From positions 1 to 5,000 of the forward strand of contig JACUTP010000134.1 of NCBI GenBank assembly GCA_014859785.1: a DNA stretch of 5,000 nucleotides, given 5' to 3'. A program made the position numbers and the translations under genes. This DNA comes from Candidatus Methanoperedentaceae archaeon. GTDB lineage: Archaea; Halobacteriota; Methanosarcinia; Methanosarcinales; Methanoperedenaceae. A model generated the notes under the pieces. The model had not been told where the DNA came from and did not search any database. It saw only the letters and a list, made by a program, of their open reading frames with translations. This document shows, piece by piece, positions 1 to 4,925 of this stretch. Positions within the stretch are counted from its first letter, which is position 1; every line of letters starts with the position of its first letter.

Positions 1-222
1 TGTTGTGCAAAGACCCGTTCCTTTCACCATCTGGCGGTTGTTCTCGATTATCCCGTCAAAATAACCCGGTGGGGTTTCCCAAACACCCGTATCGTTTGGG
101 GGGCGTTTCACTTCGAGAATGTGTCTTGCATGCGCTCTTGCATCTTGTTCAGAAGGTGCTTCAATGTATATGGGCCATGAGCCGCCAACCCATACCTCGA
201 ATTTCTTAAATTTTCTGTTCAT
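1..222 (-). CDS. Hypothetical protein, 5' part only (runs off left edge)
   Basis: An open frame of 74 codons starts at 222 on the minus strand and is still open at base 1, so the C-terminus is missing. The start is supported by a GAGGGG Shine-Dalgarno site a few bases upstream, which overlaps the stop codon of the preceding gene (TGA at 234-232), leaving only a 9-base gap. The protein begins MNRKFKKFEVWVGG and continues with an acidic/Ala-rich stretch (residues about 23-35) and a Pro/Gly-rich stretch (about 40-55). I see no signal peptide, membrane segment or known motif. It is the last visible gene of a minus-strand run with the 105-aa and 345-aa proteins and is probably cotranscribed with them. 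Function not recognised. That it is a real gene rests on the SD, the tight spacing and the uninterrupted frame. Confidence 0.7.
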   Translation of the reverse strand, partial: MNRKFKKFEVWVGGSWPIYIEAPSEQDARAHARHILEVKRPPNDTGVWETPPGYFDGIIENNRQMVKGTGLCTT

Positions 223-231
223 AATAACCCC

Positions 232-549
232 TCACTGTGCCGCTTGATTCTTTGTATGGATAGTCCATGTTGTTTTTACAAATGATGTCTGTGCGGCATC
301 AGTTACATTGGCGCGCCTTGAACAATCTATGATAGCGGAAACAACCTTTTCTGCGTCCTGTTTCTGTTTTACAATTACAGGATAGTCGTTGTCAGGACTG
401 ATGTGTTCTTGCATATATTCTGGAAGGACTGCGTTAATACTGTGCAGGTAATCCCACGAAATGAATATATCGTTTTTTGAATCATATATCGCAAACCAGC
501 CGCTTAGTTTGTCTTCTGGGTTATGGAGCATGTATATTACAAGTTTCAT
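232..549 (-). CDS. Hypothetical protein, 105 aa
   Basis: The frame of 105 codons starts MKLVIYMLHNPEDK. A GGGAGAAG Shine-Dalgarno site sits about 6 bases before the ATG and overlaps the stop of the upstream 345-aa gene (TAG at 564-562), a 12-base gap that indicates coupled translation. The N-terminal half alternates hydrophobic and aromatic residues (IYMLH, GWFAIYDSKNDIFISWDYLH), as in a small beta-sheet domain. The second half has an acidic loop (residues about 49-55) and a helix-like stretch (about 60-80). There are no membrane segments and only one Cys. I do not recognise the family. Context places it between a DUF6744-like protein and another unknown, as in archaeal virus or plasmid gene strings. 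Confidence 0.8.
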   Translation of the reverse strand: MKLVIYMLHNPEDKLSGWFAIYDSKNDIFISWDYLHSINAVLPEYMQEHISPDNDYPVIVKQKQDAEKVVSAIIDCSRRANVTDAAQTSFVKTTWTIHTKNQAAQ

Positions 550-561
550 GTTATCTTCTCC

Positions 562-1599
562 CTATACCACGACCGGCGCCAAACTGGTTGATCCGTTTGT
601 TGGCACCTGTGTTGGTGAAGGTTTTTGACCAACCTTCTCAATCAACAAGGTTACTTGTTGTTGAAGGACGTCTGTTTTTGTCTTGCTGACAGCAAGCTTT
701 GTCTGGAGTAGGGATTCGTATTTTTCGATAACAGATCTCAGGTCTTTTACCTTACTGACATACTTTCCTGCCGTAGCTGGCGTGATTTCGTTCCCTGATT
801 TCAAAAGAAGCGTGAGTTCATTGAGTGCCCTGTCTACTTCAAGTGTATTCTGCTCCTCAAACCGTGCCGTGATTATTGCTCTTGTCTTTTCCGCGTCAAT
901 TAACGGGATGCCCTCAAAGGTTGAGTTGAAGGTACTTGTACCGTATGGTTCAAGTGAGGTCATTAGGGTTTCAATCCTGGCAACCATGTCAGAATGGATA
1001 TGCGGGATGAAATAAACTGCACCGCTTGGTCTTACCAGTGTGGGGTCAAGCCCGTGGATTATCCTGTGGAGGAAGGCTCGTATCTGCTTGGCTGTGATGA
1101 ACTGTTCGTACTGTGAGTACAGCTCTTCAAGCCGTTCGATGATTTTCTCGCATCCATTGTTTGCGTACCATCTCGGCTCTTTCCTGTCCTTGTCAAAGTG
1201 TGCTCTTCCCACTTCGTTATATGAGAGGCGTTTATTTGTCTTGTCTCTGACTTCCCGCATGATGCTTTTGACTATTTCCACATCATCTGATGCTATCTGC
1301 CTGACAAGGTAAACCGCTGTCCTGTTATTATCGAGTTTTTCTTCAAGGACTTCGCTGAGTTCTGTTGTTGCCCGTTTGAAAGCGTTTATTGGTGACGGGT
1401 CTTCGGGCAGGTAAGCAGGCGGTATCCCGGCATTGTTGAAAAGCTCCCTGAGTTTTTCCAGTGGGATTCTTGTTTCTTTTACAGAGTACCAGGTGAGGTG
1501 CCCGAGTATGGGGATGGGTACTTGCCCGGGGAGTTTGAGTTCTGTATGTGATGCCATTGTTTGTTTTGATAGGTTTGTTATTTTATCAGTTTCTTCCAT
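562..1599 (-). CDS. DUF6744-like protein of unknown function, 345 aa
   Basis: I place the start at 1599 (MEETDKITNL), not at the longer in-frame ATG at 1728. An AGAGGA Shine-Dalgarno site lies 6 bases before 1599, while the 43-residue extension has poor spacing and unremarkable, basic sequence. Residues about 24-80 carry a pattern I associate with DUF6744 proteins of phages and archaeal elements: LGHLTWYSV at 32-40, then a helix, AYLPEDPSP at 62-70 and AFKRAT at 73-78. This assignment is from memory and uncertain. Residues about 135-265 look like a mixed alpha/beta domain (RWYANNGCEKIIERL, AVYFIPHIHSDMV). Residues about 280-325 are a charged, probably coiled-coil helix. The end is a Pro/Ser/Thr-rich tail. 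It heads an operon with the 105-aa and the left-edge genes. No catalytic motif is evident and the function is unknown. Confidence 0.85.
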   Translation of the reverse strand: MEETDKITNLSKQTMASHTELKLPGQVPIPILGHLTWYSVKETRIPLEKLRELFNNAGIPPAYLPEDPSPINAFKRATTELSEVLEEKLDNNRTAVYLVRQIASDDVEIVKSIMREVRDKTNKRLSYNEVGRAHFDKDRKEPRWYANNGCEKIIERLEELYSQYEQFITAKQIRAFLHRIIHGLDPTLVRPSGAVYFIPHIHSDMVARIETLMTSLEPYGTSTFNSTFEGIPLIDAEKTRAIITARFEEQNTLEVDRALNELTLLLKSGNEITPATAGKYVSKVKDLRSVIEKYESLLQTKLAVSKTKTDVLQQQVTLLIEKVGQKPSPTQVPTNGSTSLAPVVV

Positions 1600-1777
1600 A
1601 TCGATTCCTCTTTTGTTTTGGATGCTTGTAAGCTTCCTGCTGCGAGATGTAAGAAAGGCAGCGGGAGTATTGGCTTTGCAAGTATTCTTTTTGTGGTTTG
1701 CAAATCCTTTCATGGATGTTCTTGCCATTACCCCGGTGCCTTGGGAGAGTAGTCTGAGAGCAAGGAATCGCTCTGCC

Positions 1778-1787
1778 TTAATAAATA
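1778..1787 (-). promoter_or_regulatory. Possible TATA box for the 562-1599 operon
   Basis: The minus strand reads TATTTATTAA here, similar to archaeal TATA boxes. It lies upstream of the 345-aa gene, but would give a leader of roughly 150 bases. The rest of 1600-1777 shows no gene or hairpin that I can support. Weak evidence. Confidence 0.2.
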
Positions 1788-1897
1788 GTTTGGCAGGGGA
1801 TGGATTTTAACAGACAGAGCTGATGCACAGGGGAGGATGAATCGTATTCTTTTGTAATTGCAACCGATACCTTTACTCCGAAATCTTGAAGAGGCAT
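1778..1897 (-). CDS. Possible small or decayed ORF, 39 aa
   Basis: A 39-codon frame, starting MPLQDFGVKVSVAITKEYD, follows a GAGGT Shine-Dalgarno-like site 8 bases upstream of the ATG. An in-frame stop (TAA at 1900-1898) directly precedes this ATG, and the same frame upstream is open from an ATG at 1957 (MRTEFIHKNSEVGILKRLS, 19 residues). The pair could be two tiny coupled ORFs or one degraded gene carrying a nonsense codon. No family recognised. It is the only gene-like content in the 1600-1960 stretch. Confidence 0.25.
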   Translation of the reverse strand: MPLQDFGVKVSVAITKEYDSSSPVHQLCLLKSIPCQTIY

Positions 1898-1992
1898 TTA
1901 ACTCAACCTCTTTAGAATCCCCACTTCTGAATTCTTATGTATGAACTCTGTCCTCATTGATCCTTTTTTAAATGAAGTTGCTGTAAAGTATG

Positions 1993-2053
1993 CACAATAT
2001 TAAATCTAATTAGAATCTATATAGATTCTTAATAGAATCGTTAAAATATTGTG
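1993..2053 (+). promoter_or_regulatory. Promoter with nested palindromic operator for the RHH operon
   Basis: An 18-bp perfect palindrome, AGAATCTATATAGATTCT (2012-2029), is centred on TATATA (2018-2023), a good archaeal TATA box. A third AGAATC half-site lies at 2034-2039, 22 bases from the first, about two helical turns. An outer perfect inverted repeat, CACAATATT (1993-2001) and AATATTGTG (2045-2053), encloses all of this. The TATA box is about 36 bases before the ATG at 2059, so transcription would start close to the ATG and the mRNA would be nearly leaderless. No SD is seen before that ATG. RHH proteins typically bind short repeated half-sites, so autorepression by the first gene, blocking TATA access, is the natural inference. 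Confidence 0.65.
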
Positions 2054-2058
2054 ATTTT

Positions 2059-2271
2059 ATGGACAAAACCCAAAAATTAGGAAAAACAATCAGAATGGAT
2101 ATTGTTCATTGGGAAATAATAAATGGTTTAACTCCATTCTATGGTTCAACTGAAGCTGAAGTGGTAAGAAATATTGTATTAGTGTGGTTAAATGAAAATA
2201 TCGGCAACGATACTATTAAAAAACTGCAAGATATGAAGGTTATAAAATTAGATGAAATTAAAGTGAATTAA
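2059..2271 (+). CDS. Ribbon-helix-helix (CopG/ParG-like) antitoxin-type regulator, 70 aa
   Basis: The protein fits an RHH DNA-binding fold: a short beta strand, KTIRMDIV (residues 9-16), then helix A with WEIINGLTPFYG (18-29), a turn STEAE (30-34), and helix B with VVRNIVLVWLNEN (35-47). The basic C-terminal tail (52-70) could bind the toxin or partner. The order strand, helix, Gly-Ser/Thr turn, helix ending in WL.EN is typical of archaeal RHH antitoxins. It is the first gene of an AT-rich plus-strand operon, with the next ATG one base after its stop. It probably represses its own promoter through the palindrome just upstream and would have neutralised the PIN toxin encoded third. Family assignment is by motif pattern only. 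Confidence 0.8.
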   Translation: MDKTQKLGKTIRMDIVHWEIINGLTPFYGSTEAEVVRNIVLVWLNENIGNDTIKKLQDMKVIKLDEIKVN

Positions 2272-2272
2272 T

Positions 2273-2872
2273 ATGGATAAAAAACAATCCAACGAGGAAC
2301 ACCCTTCAATAATTAAACAAAAAGGGTTAGAAAACTTGATTTTATTAATAATTGGTGCCTCGGATAGACCAATATCCCATCTTCATTTACAAAAAGAAAC
2401 TTTTTTATTATGGAATTTTCACCCATACATGAAGGATTTTTTAGATTTTATAGAACATTATAGAGGTCCATTTTCATCAGAAGTAAGAAAAATTATCATA
2501 CATCCTTTATATTTAGATGGATGTTGGAATTACACTCCTCCAAAAAAACAAGATGAGTTAAGTGGTGGATATGTAAAAATTACTCCAAAGGGAAAGGAAA
2601 TTTATAATAAACTATTTCAAAATGCAAAGAAGAATGAAAGCCTATCTGTGTTATTAAGTGGTATTGGAATTATAAGAGAATTATATGATAAACTGTCGTT
2701 GGAAGAACTGTTATTATTAATATATGACACCTACCCAGAATACAAATTAAAATCAAATGTTTCAGATTCTATATTTAAGAAAAAGGATGTACTTGCAAAA
2801 GGAATTTATAAAAAAGGTTTCATTGACAATGAAAGAATGGGGTCTTTGATAAGTGGAAGTGTAGATGAATAA
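2273..2872 (+). CDS. YwgA/Panacea-like winged-helix protein, 199 aa
   Basis: The start lies one base after the RHH stop, with a GTGA SD-like element upstream, implying coupled translation. Residues about 17-46 (GLENLILLIIGASDRPISHLHLQKETFLLW) carry the LQK helix seen in the YwgA-like and Panacea (DUF4065) groups. EHYRGPFSSEVRKII (61-75) matches the 'YGPYS.e' signature of those groups, and GGYVKITPKGKEIYNKL (98-114) matches the wing with 'lT.kG'. Residues 141-157 (LSLEELLLLIYDTYPEY) are a C-terminal helical segment. Length is close to that of known YwgA-like proteins (about 160-200 aa). Panacea-like domains act as exchangeable antitoxin domains, so a role as a second antitoxin or co-regulator for the PIN toxin is plausible but inferred. 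The coding sequence overlaps the PIN start by 8 bases. No frame damage is visible. Confidence 0.75.
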   Translation: MDKKQSNEEHPSIIKQKGLENLILLIIGASDRPISHLHLQKETFLLWNFHPYMKDFLDFIEHYRGPFSSEVRKIIIHPLYLDGCWNYTPPKKQDELSGGYVKITPKGKEIYNKLFQNAKKNESLSVLLSGIGIIRELYDKLSLEELLLLIYDTYPEYKLKSNVSDSIFKKKDVLAKGIYKKGFIDNERMGSLISGSVDE

Positions 2873-2948
2873 AACTATTGTGGCAGACACTTCTTTTTAT
2901 TTACTTGGGGTGTGGAGAGGGCGCAGCGGGAAGTCCCCAGCCCTTTAG
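2865..2948 (+). pseudogene. Truncated PIN-domain toxin (VapC-like), N-terminal fragment
   Basis: An ATG inside the last codons of the winged-helix gene opens a frame reading MNKTIVADTSFYLL. This is the first beta strand of a PIN ribonuclease, including the first catalytic Asp (D8, in the V.DTS motif) that binds magnesium. After codon 14 (about base 2906) the sequence changes abruptly to a GC-richer stretch, and the frame ends at a TAG (2946-2948) after 13 unrelated codons. A normal PIN protein has about 120-150 residues and three more acidic residues, so the product cannot be active. The overlap with the upstream gene is the usual antitoxin-toxin arrangement. The fragment is short, so assignment rests on one motif plus its position third in the operon. 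Confidence 0.6.
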
Positions 2949-2963
2949 GGTGGGGTTATTCAT
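2907..2963 (+). mobile_element. Solo right end of an IS200/IS605-type (TnpB) element
   Basis: The stretch GCAGCGGGAAGTCCCC, followed by a GC hairpin and TTATTCA, matches the general form of IS200/IS605 and IS1341-type right ends. In those elements this segment is also the conserved 3' end of the TnpB guide (omega) RNA. The hairpin has stem CCCCA-CCC (2935-2943, one bulged G at 2940), loop TTTA (2944-2947) and GGG-TGGGG (2948-2955). No tnpA or tnpB remains on either side, so it is a solo end. It lies directly at the point where the PIN frame is lost. The exact boundaries are uncertain by several bases. The alternative is an unrelated transcription terminator hairpin, but no T-run follows. Confidence 0.55.
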
Positions 2964-2967
2964 TTTA

Positions 2968-3030
2968 TCAACCTCTTTTATTCTTGTTAATCGTGTCTGG
3001 GTGATATCCGGAAGGAAAGATAAGTTTCAT
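2968..3030 (-). CDS. Possible 20-aa ORF at the operon end
   Basis: The ATG at 3030 lies one base after the stop of the 61-aa gene, and the frame encodes 20 residues (MKLIFPSGYHPDTINKNKRG). Just before its stop there is an AAGAGGTTGA site, followed by an ATG at 2963 that reads straight into the insertion-sequence end. The arrangement suggests the operon once continued and was cut here. No family recognised, and it may be chance. Confidence 0.25.
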   Translation of the reverse strand: MKLIFPSGYHPDTINKNKRG

Positions 3031-3031
3031 A

Positions 3032-3217
3032 CTACAGCCCCACCTTGAACGCACCACACCGTACATATGGAGAGCGCCAGACCCCGGGCGCAACATTGCA
3101 TAGTGGGATATAAAACGTGATCCCATCCACATTGCTTACCCCTTTGTCGTTGAGGAAGCGGCAGGGGTAGCAGGGGTGGTTTTTTAATCTCGATGCCTGT
3201 TCTGGTTGGTGGCGCAT
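3032..3217 (-). CDS. Small four-Cys protein, 61 aa, putative zinc-binding
   Basis: The ATG at 3217 follows the radical SAM stop (TAA at 3223-3221) by three bases, with a GGTGGGAAG SD-like site about 8 bases further up. The protein has Cys at 16, 19, 40 and 54, spaced C-x2-C-x20-C-x13-C, which would fit a structural zinc site. The middle (residues 27-47) has alternating hydrophobics and aromatics (GITFYIPLC). The other overlapping minus-strand frame over this stretch is Pro-rich and lacks a suitable SD, so I prefer this one. Its Cys spacing resembles the 56-aa protein on the other side of the radical SAM gene. Function unknown. It may be a small DNA- or RNA-binding protein or a partner of the radical SAM enzyme. 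Confidence 0.55.
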   Translation of the reverse strand: MRHQPEQASRLKNHPCYPCRFLNDKGVSNVDGITFYIPLCNVAPGVWRSPYVRCGAFKVGL

Positions 3218-3220
3218 TTT

Positions 3221-3931
3221 TTAGTCTTCCCACCAAGCAGGGCGTATCAGTTTTTGTCTTACCTCTGCTATAGGTTCAAGTCGATCTATCAACTCTTTTA
3301 CCTTCATGAGTGGCGGCTCAGGGAGATGATTAAGTTGAGGACGTGAATCATAACCTATATTTATTACTTTCAGGCGCGGGATGTCTTTCATCCAGCCGAC
3401 CATTTCATCTATATGGAAATCCATGACCGGCTCTATTGTGATATGGACATCATTATTTTTGACCCGTCTTATGGCACGATACCTGTCTTCCGGGCGAGGG
3501 GCATGTGATATGCTGGAATAAGGTACATTGTTTTTTCCTATTGCATTATAATTCGTCTCAATGGTTGTTCCAAGCACGACATTATATGGGAATTTAAATA
3601 AAAGAAGCATGGCTGGATTCTTAGATTGAATCAAGAAGGTCCTGTCGTACCATTGTTCGCAATAATTTACCACAGTCTGGATAAAATTAACGCTTGCGAA
3701 GCTTATGTCACCGTTGAGGCACAGGCTGATGAACTCCTTACCTTCGGTCTTTTTTGGACTCTTCTTGAGCCGTTCGAGATGGTAATGGGGCACATACGTT
3801 TTGCAGTCTGGGCAATTGCTCAATCTATGAGTGAGTTTCCTGAAAGCGCAGTATGTACAGCCGAACTCGCACCCAACATGTGGATTTATCTGTTCTTTGC
3901 TGAAAGGATACATCCTATTAGATTTTATCAT
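3221..3931 (-). CDS. Radical SAM protein of unknown substrate, 236 aa
   Basis: I choose the start at 3931 (MIKSNRMYPF). Its ATG overlaps the TGA of the upstream 56-aa gene (ATGA), a coupled start. An ATG at 3961 (MSEFNKW) is a good alternative, while the ATG at 4072 runs through the 56-aa gene in another frame and is unlikely. The motif C21-EFG-C25-TY-C28 (CxxxCxxC) is the canonical [4Fe-4S]/SAM site. A second pair, C40-PD-C43, may bind metal. The later GTTIETN (about 119-125) and ITIEPVMDF (about 161-169) segments fit barrel strands seen in phage- and archaea-encoded radical SAM proteins related to the Gp37/Gp68 (DUF5131) group. No C-terminal SPASM-type Cys cluster is present. It would act in the cytoplasm by SAM cleavage, but the substrate is not evident. 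It is flanked by two four-Cys small proteins. Confidence 0.85.
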   Translation of the reverse strand: MIKSNRMYPFSKEQINPHVGCEFGCTYCAFRKLTHRLSNCPDCKTYVPHYHLERLKKSPKKTEGKEFISLCLNGDISFASVNFIQTVVNYCEQWYDRTFLIQSKNPAMLLLFKFPYNVVLGTTIETNYNAIGKNNVPYSSISHAPRPEDRYRAIRRVKNNDVHITIEPVMDFHIDEMVGWMKDIPRLKVINIGYDSRPQLNHLPEPPLMKVKELIDRLEPIAEVRQKLIRPAWWED

Positions 3932-4098
3932 AGTACCAACCCACTTGTTGAATTCGGACATCGAGGGATATTCCCAGGAATTCGATCTACAATCCCGCAA
4001 ACGTATTTGGTGCCAGTCCCATCTGCGTATATCGGACGTCTGACCAGGTGTTCGCAGTTCAGTTCTTTGCATTTTTTTGTCGATGGTTGATCATTCAT
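3928..4098 (-). CDS. Small four-Cys protein, 56 aa, putative zinc-binding
   Basis: An AGGAG Shine-Dalgarno site (4107-4111) stands 8 bases before the ATG at 4098, which is ideal, and the frame has 56 codons. It overlaps the radical SAM start by ATGA. Cys lie at 10, 15, 34 and 47 (C-x4-C-x18-C-x12-C), suggesting a zinc-binding fold. The region between them (residues 21-33) is short and polar, ending KYVC. The longer alternative frame through this region, an extension of the radical SAM protein, lacks a good SD, while this ORF has one. Function unknown. It may be a nucleic-acid-binding or metal-binding partner of the radical SAM protein. Confidence 0.65.
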   Translation of the reverse strand: MNDQPSTKKCKELNCEHLVRRPIYADGTGTKYVCGIVDRIPGNIPRCPNSTSGLVL

Positions 4099-4122
4099 TT
4101 TCATTTCTCCTGTTTATTTGTG

Positions 4123-4194
4123 TCAATCCCCGTGTACCATTGTCAGGGGATTCGAGGTCGTGAAATCTATGTCACTGTTGCAATCTTCGCACAT
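4123..4194 (-). CDS. Possible 23-aa CxxC micropeptide
   Basis: The frame of 23 codons begins MCEDCNSDIDF, with Cys at 2 and 5, and lies in the 108-base gap between the 156-aa and 56-aa genes, on the same strand. The start is only 12 bases after the upstream stop, but no clear SD precedes it. The CxxC pair is suggestive in an operon with other Cys-rich small proteins, but the ORF is short enough to be chance. Confidence 0.3.
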   Translation of the reverse strand: MCEDCNSDIDFTTSNPLTMVHGD

Positions 4195-4206
4195 TTTATC
4201 TGGTAG

Positions 4207-4677
4207 TTATTCTTTCTCGTCATCTTCTTCTATGTACCCCATGTCAGGATGGACCCCGGGGTTTGTTTTGAGGGTGGCGTTGTATCTATTCAGGAGGATA
4301 TGTTTCATATCTTTTATATGGGATTCAATAGTGGATACATAGATTCCATTCTTTTTCGCATGGAATTTTAGTTTGTTGAGTGCTTTCCTGGAGTCAGGAT
4401 GTGATGTGCAGTGACACAGGATCGTGTTGTCTTTTGGTTTCCCTTTGAAGTACAGTATCGGATCACCTGCTGGGTCTTTGAGTATTGAGAAGCCTTCAAG
4501 TTTAATCTTTGCTCCTTCGTAGGCAGGGTGTGTGCCGTCATCGGGGGATATCATAATTGAGTCTCTGGTTATCTTGCTGTCCCAGTTCTTGTGGGTTTCC
4601 TCGTCCTCTATGAATGTGGCACGGAGATGGTCGGTTTCCAGATGTGAGAATTTCTTATTTGGCTTTTTCTTTTCCAT
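4207..4677 (-). CDS. Hypothetical protein, 156 aa
   Basis: A GAGGA Shine-Dalgarno site lies about 8 bases before the ATG at 4677. The protein is polar and probably soluble. It starts with a basic stretch (MEKKKPNKKF), has a region of likely beta strands (residues about 39-80, IMISPDDG, AKIKLEGFSIL, PILYFKGK), a C88-H-C90 triad, a helix-rich basic part (95-133) and an acidic tail (IEEDDEKE, 149-156). No family recognised. It is the first gene of the operon after the regulatory gap, so its product may be made at the highest level. The upstream leader contains ACACAAATAA, which recurs before the 56-aa gene. Confidence 0.8.
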   Translation of the reverse strand: MEKKKPNKKFSHLETDHLRATFIEDEETHKNWDSKITRDSIMISPDDGTHPAYEGAKIKLEGFSILKDPAGDPILYFKGKPKDNTILCHCTSHPDSRKALNKLKFHAKKNGIYVSTIESHIKDMKHILLNRYNATLKTNPGVHPDMGYIEEDDEKE

Positions 4678-4723
4678 GTTTATATTCCTCTTATTTGTGT
4701 TTTATTTTGAAGTTTTCCATATG

Positions 4724-4788
4724 ACAAGTATGTTCTTGCAGGACAATACTTTAAAAACGGTTTTGTAGGTGCTGTATAACATACTTGT
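4724..4788. promoter_or_regulatory. Candidate operator/promoter: 11-bp inverted repeat around a TATA-like box
   Basis: ACAAGTATGTT (4724-4734) and AACATACTTGT (4778-4788) are perfect inverted copies separated by 43 bases. The centre holds CTTTAAAAACGG (4749-4760), TATA-like on both strands. If the box serves the minus-strand operon, its start site about 27 bases away (near 4725) falls inside one arm. A plus-strand start would fall in the other arm. A repressor binding the arms could thus control divergent transcription. The binding protein is unknown. Confidence 0.5.
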
Positions 4789-4814
4789 TTGCTCTGGCTC
4801 TGGAGGTGCGGATA

Positions 4815-4904
4815 ATGGATTCGCAAGTGGTTCTTTCAAGGATTGCGAAACTTGTCTGGGGTGGCGGGTGCCTTTATCCGGTGGTTAGAAGGATGTGTGT
4901 TTGA
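4815..4904 (+). CDS. Possible 29-aa divergent small ORF
   Basis: The 29-codon frame starts MDSQVVLSRIAKLVW. A strong GGAGGT Shine-Dalgarno site (4802-4807) stands 7 bases before the ATG. It lies on the opposite strand to its neighbours, divergent from the 4677 operon and downstream of the inverted repeat. No family is recognised, and its first half could form an amphipathic helix. The SD is the main support, and it may be chance. The rest of 4800-4925 has only a 7-bp inverted repeat, TTCGCAA/TTGCGAA (4820-4826, 4843-4849). Confidence 0.35.
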   Translation: MDSQVVLSRIAKLVWGGGCLYPVVRRMCV

Positions 4905-4925
4905 TGGCTTAGAGCTGGCGGGATT

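Noticed and set aside
1600..1728. 43-residue N-terminal extension of the 345-aa protein
   Set aside because: The internal ATG at 1599 has a well-placed AGAGGA SD, whereas the ATG at 1728 has only a GGGG too close to it.
1771..1795. Possible small hairpin AGAGC...GCTCT near 1757-1775
   Set aside because: Arms are only 5 bases with an 8-base loop and no T-run follows, so it is not a convincing terminator.
2901..2963. 20-codon minus-strand frame (MNNPTLKGWGLPAAPSPHPK) with an SD
   Set aside because: Nearly all of it reads the reverse strand of the insertion-sequence hairpin. The SD likely belonged to a gene lost at the junction.
3027..3236. 69-codon minus-strand frame overlapping the 61-aa gene
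   Set aside because: It is Pro-rich, overlaps the radical SAM end, and lacks a suitable SD; the 61-aa frame has coupled spacing and a Cys pattern.
3626..4090. 154-codon plus-strand frame opposite the radical SAM gene
   Set aside because: The opposite strand carries the CxxxCxxC radical SAM motif and the SD-led 56-aa gene, so this is an antisense shadow.
4801..4925. tRNA or CRISPR repeat in the intergenic region
   Set aside because: No cloverleaf arms or T-loop consensus, and no direct repeats with regular spacing; only a 7-bp inverted repeat.
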